From NCBI RefSeq assembly GCF_028368935.1, contig NZ_JAQNDK010000002.1, positions 682,001-746,000 of the forward strand: DNA of 64,000 nt, written 5' to 3'. The translations under genes were made by a program, and so were the position numbers. This document shows positions 24,856-34,623 of this stretch, in pieces. Source of the stretch: Sorangium aterium. GTDB taxonomy: Bacteria; Myxococcota_A; Polyangia; Polyangiales; Polyangiaceae. Every line of letters starts with the position of its first letter. Positions within the stretch are counted from its first letter, which is position 1. The notes beneath the pieces are model-generated. The model saw only the letters and a list, made by a program, of their open reading frames with translations, had not been told where the DNA came from and did no database searches.

Positions 24856-27800
24856 ATCGCCGGCGACCTGTTGGCGCAGCGGTACTTCAGCGAACACGCC
24901 GCGGCACAGGGCGGGATGGCACGGGTCTACCGCGCCCTCGATCGGCACACGGGCAAGCCGGTGGCGGAGAAGGTGCTCAACGCCGATCATGTCGACGCGC
25001 CGCGCTTCCGGCGCGAGGCCGCGCTCTTGGCCGAGCTGCTCGACCCGCGCATCGTCCGCTACGTCGACCACGGCGAGACGGCCGCCGGGGAGCCGTATTT
25101 GGTTATGGAGTGGCTCGACGGCGAGGACCTCGCCTCCCGGCTCAGGCGCGGGCCGGCGCTCGGCGTGGCGGGGAGCGTGCGCCTCGCGTGCCGCGCCGCC
25201 GGGGCGCTGGGCATCGCGCACGCCCGCGGCGTCGTGCACAGGGACGTCAAGCCGGGCAACCTCTTCCTGGTCAGCGGTCGCTCCGAGGAGGTGAAGGTCA
25301 TCGACTTCGGCATCGCGCTCGTCACCACGGACCCGCAGCGGATGACTCGCACCGGCGTCGCGCTGGGCACGCTCGGGTACATGGCGCCCGAGCAGGTGCG
25401 TGGCGAGCGCGCCCTCTGCCCGCGGGTCGACGTCTTCGCGCTCGGCTGCGTCCTCTTCGAGTGCCTCACCGGGCGCCCGCCGTTCCCCGGCGATCTCGGC
25501 CTCTCGATCCTGGCCCGCATCCTGGTCGAGCAGGCGCCCCGCGTGGCGGCCATCGCCCCGGGGATCCCGCCGGCGCTCGATGATCTCGTGGCGCGCATGC
25601 TCGCCAAGGACGCCGCCGAGCGCCCGCGCGACGGACGGGAGGTGGCCGAGGCGCTCGCCGCGCTCGCCGATGTCGAGGCCGCGCCGGCGCGGACGGCGCC
25701 GGGCGCGGCCCTCACCCACGGGGAGCAGCGGGTGGTCTGCGTGCTGCTCGTCGAGCCGCGAACGGCGCCCACCGCCGACGTGAGCGCGCCGACGGTCCCC
25801 ATGTCGAGCGAGCCCCGGGAGGCCGCGCCCCTCGCGGCCCTGGCCGAAGCGCACGGGGTGCGGCTCCACCCGGTCGCGGGCGGCGCGCTGGTCAGCACCC
25901 TCGCGCGGAGCAGCGCGGCCACGGATCAAGCCGCCCGCGCCGCCCGCTTCGCCCTCTCGCTGCGGGCAGCGCTGCCTCTGTCGCGCATCGTCCTGTGCAC
26001 CGGCCAGTGCGCGGTCGGCGACCGGAGCCCGACCGGGGAGGTCATCGATCGGGCCGCGCGCCTCCTCACCCGCGCCCGGACGGGGGAGGCCGGCGCGCTC
26101 CTCCCGGTGCTCCTCGACGATCCCACGGCGGCGCTCCTCGCCGGCCATTTCGATACCCGCCCCGGTCCGCTCGCGATCGAGCTCCATGACGAGCGCGCGC
26201 CGGTCGACACCGCGCGCACGGTGCTCGGCCGGGCCACCCCCTTCGTCGGCCGCGAGCGGGAGCTCGCAATGCTCGAGGCCATCGTCGCCGAGGCGCGTTC
26301 CGAGGAGACGGTGCGCGCCGTGCTCGTGACGGCCCCCCCCCTGGGGCGGGCAAGTCGCGCCTCCGCCGCGAGCTCTCGCGGCGGCTCCACGCCCGCGGCG
26401 AACCGCACGAGATCTGGCTCGGCCGCGGCGATCCCATGCGCGCCGGCGCGCCCTTGGCGATGCTCGCCGACGCCATCCGGAACGTTGCGGAGCTCTCGCG
26501 CGAGGAGCCGCTCGAGGCGCGCCGGCGCCGGCTCCTCGCCCGCGTGTCCCGGAGGATCGCGCCCGGGGACGCGCGCCGCGTCGCGGAGTTCCTCGGCGAG
26601 GTGACGGACGTGCCCTTCCCGCCGAGCGTGGAGCTCGCCGCGGCGCGCGGCGATCCGCAGCTCATGAACGACCAGGTGACGCGCGCCTTCCGGGATCTGC
26701 TCGCGGCCGAGACCGAGGCGGCGCTGGTGCTGCTCGTCCTCGAGGACCTGCACTGGGGCGACCTGCCGAGCGTGAAGCTCGTCGACGCCATCCTCCGCGG
26801 CCTTTCCGATCGCCCGCTCGTGGTCCTCGCGCTCGCCCGGCCCGAGATCGCCGAGCGGTACCCGCGCCTGTGGTCCGAGCGGGCCCTCGTGGAGGTGCGC
26901 CTCGGGGAGCTGCCGCGGCGGGCCGGCGAGCGGCTGGTGCGCGCGGTGGCCGGCGGCGGGATCTCGGACGAGGCCGTCGCCCGTATCGTGGTGCGGGCGG
27001 CGGGCAACGTGCTCTACCTGGAGGAGCTCGTCCGGGCCGAGCTGAGCGGCCGGGGCGACGTCCTGCCGGAGACGGTGCTCGCCATGGTGCAGGCGCGGCT
27101 CTCGGCCTTCGGCGACGAGGCCCGCCGCGCCCTGCGCGCCGCGAGCGTCTTCGGCCTGGAGTTCCGGATCCCGGCGGTGGCCGCGCTGCTCGGCGCGCGC
27201 GTCGAGGACGTCGCCGCCCGCCTCGACGAGCTCTGCGAGCGCGAGGTCGTCCTTCGCCTGGGCCACGGCCAGGGCGAGGCCCACTTCGCCTTCGGCCACG
27301 CGCTCTTCCGCGAGGCCGCCTACGCCTCGCTCACGCCCGCAGATCGCGCGCTCGGCCACCGCCTGGCTGCTCTCGGCCGGGGAGCGCGACGCCCTTGTCC
27401 TGGCGGAGCACTACGAGCGGGGCGAGCTCCTCGCCGAGGCGGCTCGCTGTTATCGCCTCGCGGCCGAGCAGGCCTTCCGCGCGGGCGACCACGCCACGGC
27501 CCTCCTGCGCGCCGAGCGGGGCGTCGCGTGCGGCGCTGCCGGCGAGGATCTCGGGGCGCTGCGCTGCGTGCAGGCCGAGGTCCACGAGGTGCGGGACGAG
27601 CTCGCCGCCGCCGAGGTGCGCGCGCTCGAGGCCGTCGAGCTCCTCGCCGAGGGGACGGTGCTCTGGCTGCACGCCGCCGGGGTGCTGATCCAGGTCCGCA
27701 GCCTCGCTGGCCGCTTCAGCGACCTGATCGCCTGGCTCGATCGGCTCGGGCGCCGCGCGCCCGTGGACCGCGAGGCGGCCGAGGCGCTGGCGCGCGCGCT

Positions 27801-28731
27801 CCTCCGCGGCGCCACCCAGATGCTCAAGGCGGGCCGCCCGGACGTGGTCGACTCCGCGCTCGATCACGCGCACCTGCACATCGTGCCGCTCGCCGGCGGC
27901 GCGCCCCAGCTCGCCGCGCACCTCGAGTACGCGCGCGGCATGCGGCGCATGTACGACGGCGACCTGGCCGAGGCCTACGAAGCCTTCTCCGGTGCGGCTG
28001 GGCACTACGAGGCGATCGGCGACTGGCGCAGCGCCCTCAACAACCGCGCGAACGCGGCGCTCGCGCTGATCGAGCTCGGCGAGGACGCCGAGGCCGAGCT
28101 GCTGCTCCGCGACGCCCTCTCGCGCGCGGCGCGGATGGGGATGGATCTGATCGGGGCTTACGTGCGCCGGTACTTGGGGCGCGTCCTTTGCCAGCGCGGC
28201 GATCTCGCCGAGGCCCGGGCGCTCGCCGAGCGCGCGCTGGCCGAGATGGTAGGCCGGGACGGGCCTGGGATCGAGGGGCCCCTGCGTCAGTTGCTCGCCG
28301 AGACCCTCGCTGCGGCCGGCGATCTCGAACGTGCCCTCGCCGAGCTGAGCACGGCGCTCGGCCTGCTCGGCGACTTCCGAGCGCTGCGGATGGAGGCTCT
28401 CGGCGCCCAGGCCGACGTGCTGCTCCGCGCCGGGAGGGCGGCCGAGGCGGTCGCTGCGGCCCGCGAGGGCGCGCGCCTGCTCGACGCGGAGGGCGGCGGC
28501 ATGGGCGAGCGGGAATCGCGGCTGCGCCTCGTGCTGGTCCTCGCCCTCGACGCTGCCGGCGAGGCGGAGGAAGCGCGCGCGGCGCTGGACGTCGCCGCTC
28601 GCTTCCTGCTCGCGCGCGCCGCCCGCATCCGCGATCCCCGCTTGCGCCGGAGCTTCCGCGAGCGCGTCCCCGAGAACGCTCGCACCCTCGCGCTCGCCCG
28701 CGATCGGCTCGGCTCCACGCCTCCTTCCTGA
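24820..28731 (+). pseudogene. Ser/Thr protein kinase-AAA ATPase-TPR regulator, two frameshifts
   Basis: Segment 1 (to about 26335) is a Hanks-type kinase with a weak Gly loop AAQGGMARVY, Lys in VAEKVL, VVHRDVKPGNLF, VIDFGIAL and GTLGYMAPEQ, then a degenerate cyclase-like domain and FVGREREL. A shift in the C-run near 26335 falls inside Walker A; restored, it reads APPGAGKSRL. Segment 2 carries the AAA domain (LLVLEDLHWGD) up to about 27361. After a second shift, segment 3 (AGERDALVLAEHYERG onward) is a TPR array to 28731. Joined length is about 1,300 aa, usual for this myxobacterial class. The 5' end starts with TTG inside the IS91 terminus, so the native N-terminus is lost. It is either a pseudogene or carries sequencing errors. 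Confidence 0.8.
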
Positions 28732-29103
28732 ATCGGAGCGCGCCGTGTGGTACAGCGCGACCGCGCCGTTCTCCCACGCAGTGCCGGTCAACAGGCCACT
28801 CGGCAAGCGATGCGCCCAGCGCGTAGGCAAATCAAGCCGGAGCGCAGCGCGAGGAAGTGTAGCGCAGCAAACCGGCGTGAGCCGCACGAAGCTGTACCGC
28901 GACATGAAGAGCTCGCGTTGAGCTGGGTCCCGGCCCCCCTCAGTTTCTCGGCTTGTGCAACTCTTGCTCAAGTCGCGCGATACCTACCCGATTGCGACGC
29001 GCGCTGAGGGACTGAACCGAAGAGTACGTGCTTTTTTCGACACGGCATGATGGTTGCCAAGCCGGAACTGCCTGCCGGATCGTTGCGGGCAACTGGAGAA
29101 GTC
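28732..29103. other. Spacer with a short IS91-like end remnant
   Basis: Bases 28819-28874 match the outer end of the repeat at 30617 and 38396. Just after it a frame reads QQTGVSRTKLYRDMKSSR then stop, which looks like a resolvase-type HTH tail but may be chance. The rest shows nothing recognisable. Confidence 0.45.
28819..28874 (-). repeat. Outer 56 bp of an IS91-type end, copy 1 of 3
   Basis: GCGCGTAGGCAAATCAAGCC, then AGCGCAGCGCGAGGAAGTGT and AGCGCAGCAAACC, also occur at 30617-30672 and, with a few changes, at 38396-38450. Only the extreme end of the longer repeat is present here. Confidence 0.8.
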
Positions 29104-30417
29104 ATGTCGAGGAACTTCATTTCTTTTGTTTCACTCACGGTTCTTAGCAGCTTGGCCTTCACCGCCTGCGCTCCGGCCGACTCCGTGGACGACGACGGAC
29201 GGGTCTCGGAGGCCCAGCAGTTTGCCCAGTGCGAGACCTGCGAGCCGCCGCCGCCCCCCGATGATGGTCCGCCGCCGCCCCCGCCGCCGCCCCCGGCGTG
29301 CAGCCAGACCTACTCCAACCCTGCTTCGCCCACGCCCTGGGCCAGCACCCCGTCGACGGCCCACAGCCAGGCGCACGACTATGCGCTGCGGGAGGGTTAC
29401 CCGATGGGCTTCTGGAACTACCACCAGGCGACCTACGATCAGGGGCCCGTCCGCGGCACCTTCCTCATCACGGAAGCGGCATACGCCGGCTGGGAGGACG
29501 TCCCGAGCTCCGCGCTCGGCAATCCGAGCGTCAACGACATCCCCTCGATGATGCGCGCGGCGCACAGCTATGCCATCTCGCACGGCTACGCCGCGGGCAT
29601 GCCGACGTTCCACTACGCCACGTACAACGGCGTGCCCGTCAAGGGCATCGTGTTCTTCCAGGCGGGAGCCGTCGAGTTCCGTGACCTGCCCGCCTGCGAG
29701 CTCGGCTATCCCAACGTGAACGACTACGGGCAGATGTTCCGCGGCGCGAACGACTACGCGGTCCGCAACGGCTACGGCGCCGCGTTCCCGACCTTCCACT
29801 ATGCCAACTACGGCCAGGGCACCGTCTACGGGCTCATCCTCTTCAGGCCGGGTATGACCGCCTGGCGCGACGTGCGCGTCGCGGACTACGACACCAGCTG
29901 CGGTGGGAACAACCAGCACGCTTGCCGCAGGCAGTGCGACGAGGCGATGTCGTACTACGACTTCTGGGCCGACGTGTGCTACACTACGCCGCCTCCGCCG
30001 CCTCCGCCGCCCTGCGGCGACTACAACGAGCAGTGCTGCAACGGCGGATGCAACCACAGCACGCTCTTCTGCGGCGCGAGCAACACCTGCGAGCAGTACC
30101 CGTACTCGTCGAGCAACACCGTCTACGTGTCGCTGGCGCCAGCGAATCCGCAGACGCCGTTTCGCTACGAGAACAACAACGTCCCCAATCCGGCGCTCAA
30201 CGGCACGGAGGCGGCGGTCGCGTGGGTGGAGAACACCAGCGGTTACAACCTCAATCTTCGGCACACGGATCGGTTCGGCAACACTGCCGTCCTCGCGATC
30301 GACGCCGGCAAAACCGCGGCCGTTCCCTTCACGGGCCTGACGGTCTCGGGTGGGTGGGGCGCCGACGTCGGCGGCTCGAGCTTCCCGCTGAGCATCACGT
30401 TCAAGGTCCGATACTGA
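29104..30417 (+). CDS. Lipoprotein with triple repeat and poly-proline linkers
   Basis: The 437-aa protein has a lipoprotein signal (MSRNFISFVSLTVLSSLAF) with Cys22 in FTAC. A Pro-rich linker (about 60-80) is followed by three tandem units of about 60 residues (HDYALREGYPMGFWNYHQA, HSYAISHGYAAGMPTFHYA, NDYAVRNGYGAAFPTFHYA). Each continues into a GxFLI/KGIVFF/YGLILF strand and a WxDV-like end. Then come a Cys-rich segment, a second poly-Pro run and a C-terminal beta domain ending ITFKVRY. A GGAG site precedes the ATG at 29104. It is probably a surface or periplasmic binding protein. The repeat resembles peptidase-associated or CAP-like adhesion repeats, but I do not recognise the family. It appears intact between repeat copies. 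Confidence 0.82.
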   Translation: MSRNFISFVSLTVLSSLAFTACAPADSVDDDGRVSEAQQFAQCETCEPPPPPDDGPPPPPPPPPACSQTYSNPASPTPWASTPSTAHSQAHDYALREGYPMGFWNYHQATYDQGPVRGTFLITEAAYAGWEDVPSSALGNPSVNDIPSMMRAAHSYAISHGYAAGMPTFHYATYNGVPVKGIVFFQAGAVEFRDLPACELGYPNVNDYGQMFRGANDYAVRNGYGAAFPTFHYANYGQGTVYGLILFRPGMTAWRDVRVADYDTSCGGNNQHACRRQCDEAMSYYDFWADVCYTTPPPPPPPPCGDYNEQCCNGGCNHSTLFCGASNTCEQYPYSSSNTVYVSLAPANPQTPFRYENNNVPNPALNGTEAAVAWVENTSGYNLNLRHTDRFGNTAVLAIDAGKTAAVPFTGLTVSGGWGADVGGSSFPLSITFKVRY

Positions 30418-30616
30418 GATCGCAGCGCCGCGGTTGGGCCGCGCCGACGAGGCCTCTGCTCGTATCACCGGCTTCGCCGCGTGCGACCAGCGCGCCGTCG
30501 CGTCACACCGGAAGGGAAGGCGGCCATCGATGCGCACTATCGGGCGCGGGTTGCGGCGATTCCAGAGATGAGAGAGGCATGGCACCAAGCAAACAACCGG
30601 CAGTACGTGTGGTTCG

Positions 30617-30926
30617 GCGCGTAGGCAAATCAAGCCGGATCGCAGCGCGAGGAAGTGTAGCGCAGCAAACCGAAAGGGTGGGACCGCGAGCGTCGTGATG
30701 GCTCGGTCCTGGGTCGAAAGAGCGTGGTCCGGGCGGCGCCGAGCGCGCTACGGGGCGCATCGGCGTGCCGTGGGCACACGTGTCCGTGCGGGCGTTGGTC
30801 TGGCCCGGGAGGCGCGTCGCGAGACGCTATGCGGCGTCACCGAGCGCCTTGCGGCGCAGAACGGTGCTTTTCCAGTACGGTGGCCCCCGGTTGGGACAGC
30901 GTGCTGAAACATCGGTCGGCTCGCCG
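30617..30926 (-). repeat. IS91-type 3' end, copy 2 of 3
   Basis: This 310-bp copy matches 38396-38712. Read on the minus strand it holds the tail of an IS91-type transposase C-terminus (GEPTDV onward) and its downstream non-coding end. Its inner edge at 30926 switches abruptly into an epimerase fragment. The stretch from 30418 to 30616 before it contains nothing recognisable. Confidence 0.82.
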
Positions 30927-31069
30927 CCGTCCATCGACTCGACGCCGCGCGGCTCTTCCGGCTGGCGCTCGAAAAGGGAGAGCCGGGCGCTCGCTCCAGA
31001 GGGACGCGCGAGGGAGCGCTCTACTGCGGCTACAGCTCCCCTGCCGGGCTCCTCAACGCCCGCCGACGC
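30920..31069 (+). pseudogene. NAD-dependent epimerase fragment
   Basis: The frame reads AAVHRLDAARLFRLALEKGE, close to AVHRFDAAKVYRLAAERA of the intact epimerase at 36549-37442 and typical of that SDR family. Only about 25 conserved codons survive between the IS91-type end (30926) and the IS66 end (31070). Confidence 0.6.
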
Positions 31070-31304
31070 GTAACCGTCCAGTTGGCGACGCCTTGGGCGT
31101 CGGCGTGATCCCGGGAACCCTGGCTGGCCGGAGGCGAGCATGGGTCAGCACCGAGAGCAGCAATTCTGGGAGCAGTTGGTGGCGGAGGTAGAGGGCGGCG
31201 CGACGCAGGCCGAGATCGCGCGGCGCTACGGGGTCAGCGTGTCCAATTTGGCGTGGTGGGCGCGGCGACTGCCGTCCCAACGAGCCGCGTTGGCGCGGAG
31301 CTAG
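31070..31304 (+). mobile_element. IS66-family left end with truncated tnpA
   Basis: GTAACCGTCCAGTTGGCGAC at 31070 fits an IS66 left terminal repeat and resembles the complement of the end near 23752. It is followed at the usual distance by a TnpA-like start. The rest of the element is missing. Confidence 0.6.
31140..31304 (+). CDS. IS66 accessory protein TnpA, truncated
   Basis: The 54-aa frame MGQHREQQFWEQLVAEVEGG, then TQAEIARRYGVSVSNLAWWA, is the helix-turn-helix half of IS66 TnpA, with ribosome site CCGGAGGCGAGC before the ATG. The family is normally about 100 aa; this copy stops soon after the HTH, so it is probably inactive. Confidence 0.65.
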   Translation: MGQHREQQFWEQLVAEVEGGATQAEIARRYGVSVSNLAWWARRLPSQRAALARS

Positions 31305-31669
31305 CTACCCGCCTTCCGACGGCGGCGCCGCGGAAGTGTTCCGATACGTTGCGGAAGAGCTCTCCGCACGTCGATTGCGTGAAGGGACCAGGCCGCACGC
31401 AGCGTTGGTTCCTGACGTCGACGGGGCTCGCAAGGCTGAACAACATGCTCGGCGTGGCCACGGGGAGCGCCGGCGCACGCCCTCGCGCTTGCCTCCCCGG
31501 CACAGGCCTGCTGGTTGCCGACAACACTTTGCCGGAGGCCGCCGGGGCGGTTCGGCACGCAACCACTGCGCACGGGCGATCTCAGGAGAGCCCGCGGGCG
31601 CTGGCGAGCGGCAAAGCTCCGGCAACGAGTCGACCCGAGCGGCGGGCTCGACGTTCGGCCCATGCTTGC
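31305..31669. other. Unassigned stretch after truncated tnpA
   Basis: Open frames exist on both strands but none resembles a known protein. IS66 tnpB or tnpC sequence is not visible here. Confidence 0.35.
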
Positions 31670-31870
31670 TCACCCCTCCGGCGCCACCGGCAGCTCGAGC
31701 AGCCGACCGATCGCCTCGTGAACGACCCGGGCCGCCATCTCATCCCCGAGGGCGACGGCGCGGCTCAGGGCGCTGGCGAGCGAGGCGACCACGGCTTCCC
31801 GAGGCGACGGCCCGGTCACGGCGAGCTCCCCAGGCCGGAGGCTTGACGCTTGGGCCCGGGTTGGGCCCAC
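31670..31870 (-). CDS. Small hypothetical protein (66 aa)
   Basis: The frame has a protein-like helical part, REAVVASLASALSRAVALGD, then EMAARVVHEAIGRLLELP, and overlaps the end of another small minus-strand frame. Such pairs of short genes resemble remnants of a partition-type or plasmid-borne operon, but this is speculation. Coding status is uncertain. Confidence 0.35.
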   Translation of the reverse strand: MGPTRAQASSLRPGELAVTGPSPREAVVASLASALSRAVALGDEMAARVVHEAIGRLLELPVAPEG

Positions 31871-31989
31871 GCCTTCCGACGATGAGGCAGCCCTGAGGTC
31901 AAGGGCTTGAGCGCTCTCTTTGCGCGGCTGGCGGGCTTCGGCTCGGCAGCGGCGGCGCTCAGCGTCGTCAGTGCAGGTCGCTTCGGCAT
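31816..31989 (-). CDS. Small hypothetical protein (57 aa), basic
   Basis: From the ATG at 31989 (with GGAGA upstream on this strand) it reads MPKRPALTTLSAAAAEPKPA and a Lys/Arg-rich tail. The N-terminus recalls small ParA-associated DNA-binding proteins of myxobacteria, but the expected ribbon-helix-helix is absent, so it may be a broken copy. Confidence 0.35.
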   Translation of the reverse strand: MPKRPALTTLSAAAAEPKPASRAKRALKPLTSGLPHRRKAWAQPGPKRQASGLGSSP

Positions 31990-32282
31990 GGATGTCTCCC
32001 TTCGCCCTGGTCGGGCGTCGTTCCGCTTATGCTTGAGCGCCTCGTCGCGTCCGCAGGAGCGAGCTGTGGCTCGATCGACGATCCGCATTCACAGGCCGGC
32101 GGTCGCCCTGGTGGCCTGGATGCACACGGGGGTCCGAAACGGGACCGTGGAGGCGCATTCTAGGGGACGGCATGTTCGACCCACAGGCCGATCACCCGGA
32201 AGGCGTCCGCGCTCATCCACGTGGCCCTCTTTCGCGCTCCCAGCGTGACGCGCTCGTGGCGCACGTTCCCGTCGGGGGAAAG
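31990..32282. other. Downstream flank of the IS110 transposase
   Basis: No gene seen. The right boundary of the IS110 element should lie here but cannot be placed, because such elements lack long inverted repeats. Confidence 0.4.
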
Positions 32283-33479
32283 TCAGTGCATCGAGGCCCT
32301 CCTTGAGGTCGAGACCGGCCTCGAGCGAGCCGTTGCCCGAGTGGCGCCGAGTCCCTTGTCGATCGAGCGCTGCCGGCGGCGCGCCTTGACCGAGGCCTCC
32401 TTCATGCTTTGCGCCTGCTGCTCGATTGACTGTGCTTGCTGCCGCAGGCCCTTGGCCGAAGCGACTGCTGCGCTCTGCGCATCGTAGACCGTGCCGTCGC
32501 GCCACATGGCCCACAGCACACCCGACAACCGCCGCGCCAGCGCCACGACCGCGACGTGGCGACCCCGGCGCTCGTCGATGGCGTTTGCCCATTGGCGCAG
32601 CGGGTCGTCGCCGCTCTTGTGCCGCAGGATCGTGTGCGCAGCCTGCGTCAGCAGCACGCGCAGATAGGCGTTGCCTTGCTTGGTGATCGCGCCCAGCCGC
32701 TGCTTGTTGCGTCCCCCGGAGGTGTCCTCCGAGGGGACCAAGCCCAGGTAGGAGGCGAGCTGGTGGGCGTGGTGAAAGCGCTTGGCTTCGTCCACCACCG
32801 AGACGAATGCGGCGGCGATGACCAGCCCCACGCCGGGTGCCGTGGTCAGCCGCACGATCACCGGCTCGTGGGTGCACAGCTGCTCGAGCGCGGCATCGGC
32901 CAGCGCGATCTGAGGGGTGAGCATCTCCAGCGCTGTCACCAGGGGTCCAACGAGCTGGCGAGTCTCGGCCGGCAAGGCTGCCGCGCTCAGCACCGTGAGG
33001 AATCCCTCGGTGGTGCACCTCGCGAGCTTGTGTCCGCAAGCGCGCAGGATGCCGCGCACGGTGGTGACGTACTGGGCCCGCGTCTCGACCAACGCGCGCC
33101 GGACAGCCAGCTGGTGGCGAATGGCCCGCCGGTGAGGCGACAGCACGTGAGCGAGTGGAATACCCCCGCGCTCGACGGCGTGCGCTAACGCCTCGGCATC
33201 AAGGCGGTCATTCTTGCGGCCGTGCTGGCCGATGCCGAGCTGACGAGCTCGCGTGGTGTCGACGACCAGCACGTCGTGACCCCAGTTGCGCAGCGTGTCG
33301 TGCACCGCCCAGGCCTCGCGGCAGGCCTCGATCGCCACCCGGGCCGGCGAGGACGACGGGCCGAGGAGATCCTCGAGCGAATCGAGCGAGCGGACCGTGC
33401 GTCGCAACACCACGGCCCCGCCCGCCACCTCGCAGAAGGAGATCTCATGGACCCCCAGATCCAGCGCTACACTTCGCAT
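32283..33479 (-). CDS. IS110-family transposase (DEDD type)
   Basis: The 398-aa protein starts MRSVALDLGVHEISFCEV, with the first catalytic Asp at residue 7. It has RVAIEACREAWAVHDTLR and ARQLGIGQHGRKNDRLDAEA, which supply the other acidic residues of the RuvC-like domain. The C-terminal Tnp20-like domain reads LTTAPGVGLVIAAAFVSVVD and YLGLVPSEDTSGGRNKQRLG, with the conserved Ser, then ITKQGNAYLRVLL. A Gln/Lys-rich tail ends the protein. The ATG at 33479 is chosen because homology begins there, although the frame is open to 33860. IS110 enzymes are guided by a structured RNA from the element's own non-coding end, and a long such end lies upstream. Confidence 0.92.
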   Translation of the reverse strand: MRSVALDLGVHEISFCEVAGGAVVLRRTVRSLDSLEDLLGPSSSPARVAIEACREAWAVHDTLRNWGHDVLVVDTTRARQLGIGQHGRKNDRLDAEALAHAVERGGIPLAHVLSPHRRAIRHQLAVRRALVETRAQYVTTVRGILRACGHKLARCTTEGFLTVLSAAALPAETRQLVGPLVTALEMLTPQIALADAALEQLCTHEPVIVRLTTAPGVGLVIAAAFVSVVDEAKRFHHAHQLASYLGLVPSEDTSGGRNKQRLGAITKQGNAYLRVLLTQAAHTILRHKSGDDPLRQWANAIDERRGRHVAVVALARRLSGVLWAMWRDGTVYDAQSAAVASAKGLRQQAQSIEQQAQSMKEASVKARRRQRSIDKGLGATRATARSRPVSTSRRASMH

Positions 33480-33733
33480 GGCTGACCTCTCCTGGACCCC
33501 CGTCGTCTGCGTCTTCGAACGCGTGGGGGTGCCCGCAGGCAACCCTGCAGGCGAGAGGTCAGCCACATTGCTCGCTGCTCCGAGCGGCTCTTTCTTGCGC
33601 GCTCCTCTCCGGAGCCTGGAGCCCCCGCCGGAGGCCTCCGTCCGCCCATCGCCCGCAGCTTTGTCCGGCTGGAGCGCGCAGGGGGAGTCAAGGGCGGCGG
33701 AGCCGGCGAGCTCCGCTCGCGAACCCTTGACGC
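33480..33733 (-). other. Structured non-coding end of IS110 element, candidate guide (bridge) RNA
   Basis: This region upstream of the transposase has several inverted repeats: GCCCGCAGGC/GCCTGCAGGG-type arms near 33531-33552, GGAGCC/GGCTCC-type arms near 33610-33640, and GTCAAGGG (33687-33694) pairing with CCCTTGAC (33724-33731). In the IS110 subgroup the RNA that selects donor and target is made from this side. No guide loops were assigned. Confidence 0.35.
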
Positions 33734-33901
33734 CTCCGAGCACTCCAGCACGCTTTGCTGCTGCCGATGGGCCGACCTCCACGGTACTGCGGGCTGTCTT
33801 CGCAGGCCCCGCCGCGCGAACGCGTCGTGCAGAGGCTCGGGTCGGTGCAGTTGGCATCATGGGTCCAGGCGCCCCGTGGGCTGCCTCATCCCATCTAGGG
33901 G
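33734..33901. repeat. Dispersed 165-bp repeat, copy B (outer IS110 flank)
   Basis: It matches 23753-23917 with scattered substitutions. Its outer edge, CTAGGGG at 33895-33901, supplies the stop codon of the neighbouring truncated hydrolase on the minus strand. Confidence 0.75.
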
Positions 33902-34623
33902 CTGCGATCCGTCATCACGCCCTCCCAAAATCCCGGGGCATCCGACGGATCGCGACGGTTCGCCCCCGCGGAATCGTCCCGCCAGAGAAACCGGTGGATG
34001 ACGAGCGGTCGCCGGAAACAGTAGCAATTGGGATAGCTATGCGCCGCCGCCAGCCGCTCCGGATGGACGGCGGCGTAGCGCCAGGTTCCGCAGCCACCCA
34101 TGCTCGGACCGGTGAGATAGACGCGGTCGCGATCGATGTCGTGTGTAGCGAGCAGGTAGTCGAGGAGGGCGTCGATCTTGGCCGCGTCCCATTCGCCGGG
34201 CGATTGCGGCGCCGCGATCAGCACGCCCGCGTCGACGAGCGGAGACGACGAGCCGAGCAGGCGCGCACGCGCCACATAACGCAGCGGCGGCAGGCGGTGG
34301 ATGATGGAGCGCGGGTGACTGCCGTCACCGCGGCTGCTCCCGCCGTGCAGCACGAGCAGGAGCGGGCGCGGGCGCGGCCCCGGGTCCGGCGGCACGTACT
34401 CGACATATCCGTAGGGCGACGCCGTCGACCCGGGGGGATGCGCCTCCATCATCAGGGCAGGGATCACGTAGCGCAGCGCGAGCAGCACGAGCCCCGTCGC
34501 CGCGACGACGGCCTGCGCAGCCCTCCTCGCGCGGCGAGCCCAACGCGGTCCTGACACGCCGCCGAGCCTACCGTGCGCCGAGCATGGCGTCCATGAGGGG
34601 GCCGCGACGTTCGTGGGCAGCAC
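33895..34623 (-). pseudogene. Alpha/beta hydrolase (PHB depolymerase/esterase-like), C-terminus lost
   Basis: The frame has a membrane-anchor-like N-terminus (AVVAATGLVLLALRYVIPAL), the oxyanion strand LLLVLHGGSS, and the nucleophile elbow YLTGPSMGGCGTWRYA in the context DIDRDRVYLTG. This is typical of feruloyl esterase/PHB-depolymerase-like hydrolases. About 20 residues after the elbow, homology stops: the expected catalytic Asp and His are absent. The tail (CYCFRRPLVIHRFLWRDD) is encoded by a repeat also found at 20993-21052. The stop codon comes from the IS110 flank. The GTG at 34623 is the first start; later GTGs are possible. Probably inactive. Confidence 0.65.

Noticed and set aside
28874-28926. 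A resolvase HTH gene ending TKLYRDMKSSR
   Set aside because: Only about 20 codons look HTH-like, there is no upstream catalytic domain, and the frame is partly made of the dispersed repeat.
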